Made by a program: the position numbers and the translations under genes
Shown: piece by piece, positions 63,553 to 64,000 of the stretch
Position numbering within the stretch: the stretch's first letter is position 1
How the letters are laid out: every line of letters begins with the position of its first letter
DNA from: an uncultured bacterium
GTDB taxonomy: Bacteria; Myxococcota_A; Polyangia; Polyangiales; Houyiibacteriaceae
Direction: 5' to 3'
Length of the DNA: 64,000 nt
Assembly (NCBI GenBank): GCA_938024995.1
Contig: CALJDU010000006.1
Coordinates: forward strand, 209,052 to 273,051
The notes under the pieces: model-generated
The model's database searches: none
What the model was told of the DNA's origin: nothing
Seen by the model: only the letters and a program-made list of their open reading frames with translations

Positions 63553-64000
63553 GTCAGTTCGCGGAAGTAAGCGTTCGCTATGACGCGCCAGTCGCGGCCG
63601 AACAGAGCGACGACACGTTTCGTCTGCGCCTCCCCACGGATGGAATGCGAGCGGGCAGTCGCCTCATCGCCGAAGTCGCACGGCCGGGAGTCGCGCGCGA
63701 CGCTTTGCTCACCCTGGGCGAGATCCTGCACAGCGATCTTCGACGCAAGCCAAACGATCGCGCCGACTACTTGCAGTACCTCTTGGCGCAAGGGAAGCGC
63801 GCGACCAAAGAGCTCTGGGAGGCGCAGAAGAGCTTCCTCGACGAGAAGTACGGCAAGGCAGAGACCGATGAAGGTCCGCTGGATCCGATCGTCAAGGTCG
63901 ACGAGTCGGGTCTCTCGATCGAGGTCTTCTCCGCCGATGAGTCGTCCTACGCGCGCCTCCACTTTAAGTCGGGAGAAGCGTTCACCGCGACCGACCTCTC
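63549..64000 (+). CDS. giant-operon protein 3 (cut by window edge)
   Basis: The first 150 codons of a gene whose ATG overlaps the preceding stop (ATGA). The product starts MSQFAEVSVRYDAP. It has a helix-rich stretch (LLTLGEILHSDLRRKPNDRADYLQYLLAQGKRATKELW, about 54-91) and a beta-rich one (IVKVDESGLSIEVFSADESSYARLHFKSGE, about 115-145). No stop is reached. No signal peptide, so cytoplasmic. Family unknown from this fragment. The tight coupling to two giant repeat proteins makes it part of the same complex or pathway. Confidence 0.8.
   Translation, partial: MSQFAEVSVRYDAPVAAEQSDDTFRLRLPTDGMRAGSRLIAEVARPGVARDALLTLGEILHSDLRRKPNDRADYLQYLLAQGKRATKELWEAQKSFLDEKYGKAETDEGPLDPIVKVDESGLSIEVFSADESSYARLHFKSGEAFTATDL

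Overview
The window is very GC-rich and almost wall-to-wall protein-coding. Its gene content is typical of a predatory or soil-type Myxococcota. It has several Hanks-type Ser/Thr kinases (one with the 'HRDVSPSN' catalytic loop common in myxobacteria), many lipoproteins with low-complexity linkers, TPR/HEAT/WD40 repeat proteins, a huge Cys-rich surface protein with a MYXO-CTERM-like tail, and thrombospondin-3-repeat outer-membrane proteins. Housekeeping genes are sparse: gyrB, ribF, a type II NADH dehydrogenase and one tRNA-Ala. A lineage in Polyangia, near Sandaracinaceae, is my inference from these traits. No 16S rRNA is present to confirm it.

Layout. 0-7.2 kb: a small membrane protein, then a tightly overlapped cluster (TPR lipoprotein, small lipoprotein, secreted TolC-like half protein) leading into a compact Ser/Thr kinase. 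Next come a repeat-bearing spacer, a secreted protein with a duplicated Cys module, and gyrB on the opposite strand. 7.5-14.7 kb: two paralogous TonB-dependent receptors, each fused to an N-terminal TPR domain, plus a large lipoprotein, apparently one operon. 14.7-20 kb: lipoproteins, ribF, tRNA-Ala(GGC), a lipid-anchored PDZ-like polytopic membrane protein, a beta-helix lipoprotein, a 14-16 bp tandem repeat array and a YfcE-type phosphoesterase. 20-33.6 kb: a coiled-coil/HEAT protein, a propeller-type lipoprotein, a bestrophin-like protein, a hybrid histidine kinase with a pseudo-receiver, a DUF4920-like lipoprotein, a multi-TPR protein and a PanE-like reductase.

33.6-43.2 kb: a second Ser/Thr kinase, NDH-2, a CNNM/CorC-type membrane protein, small secreted proteins, a beta-barrel protein with thrombospondin type-3 repeats, a repeat-containing spacer, and an anchored protein with three tandem DsbA-like domains. 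43.3-53.6 kb: a 1,800-residue FG-GAP plus Cys-rich surface protein, then a third Ser/Thr kinase (transmembrane, C-terminal PEGA) with a PEGA-containing partner. 53.9-64 kb: a translationally coupled operon of giant repeat proteins: a 922-residue alpha-helical repeat protein; a 2,299-residue protein with two ribosomal-L7/L12-like N-terminal modules, a WD40-like region and a very long HEAT solenoid; and a third gene cut by the window edge. I recognise no described system in this operon, and it is the best candidate here for something new.

Most functional statements rest on motifs read by eye. Starts marked GTG or TTG are chosen from overlaps, ribosome-binding sites or domain edges and are less certain than the reading frames.
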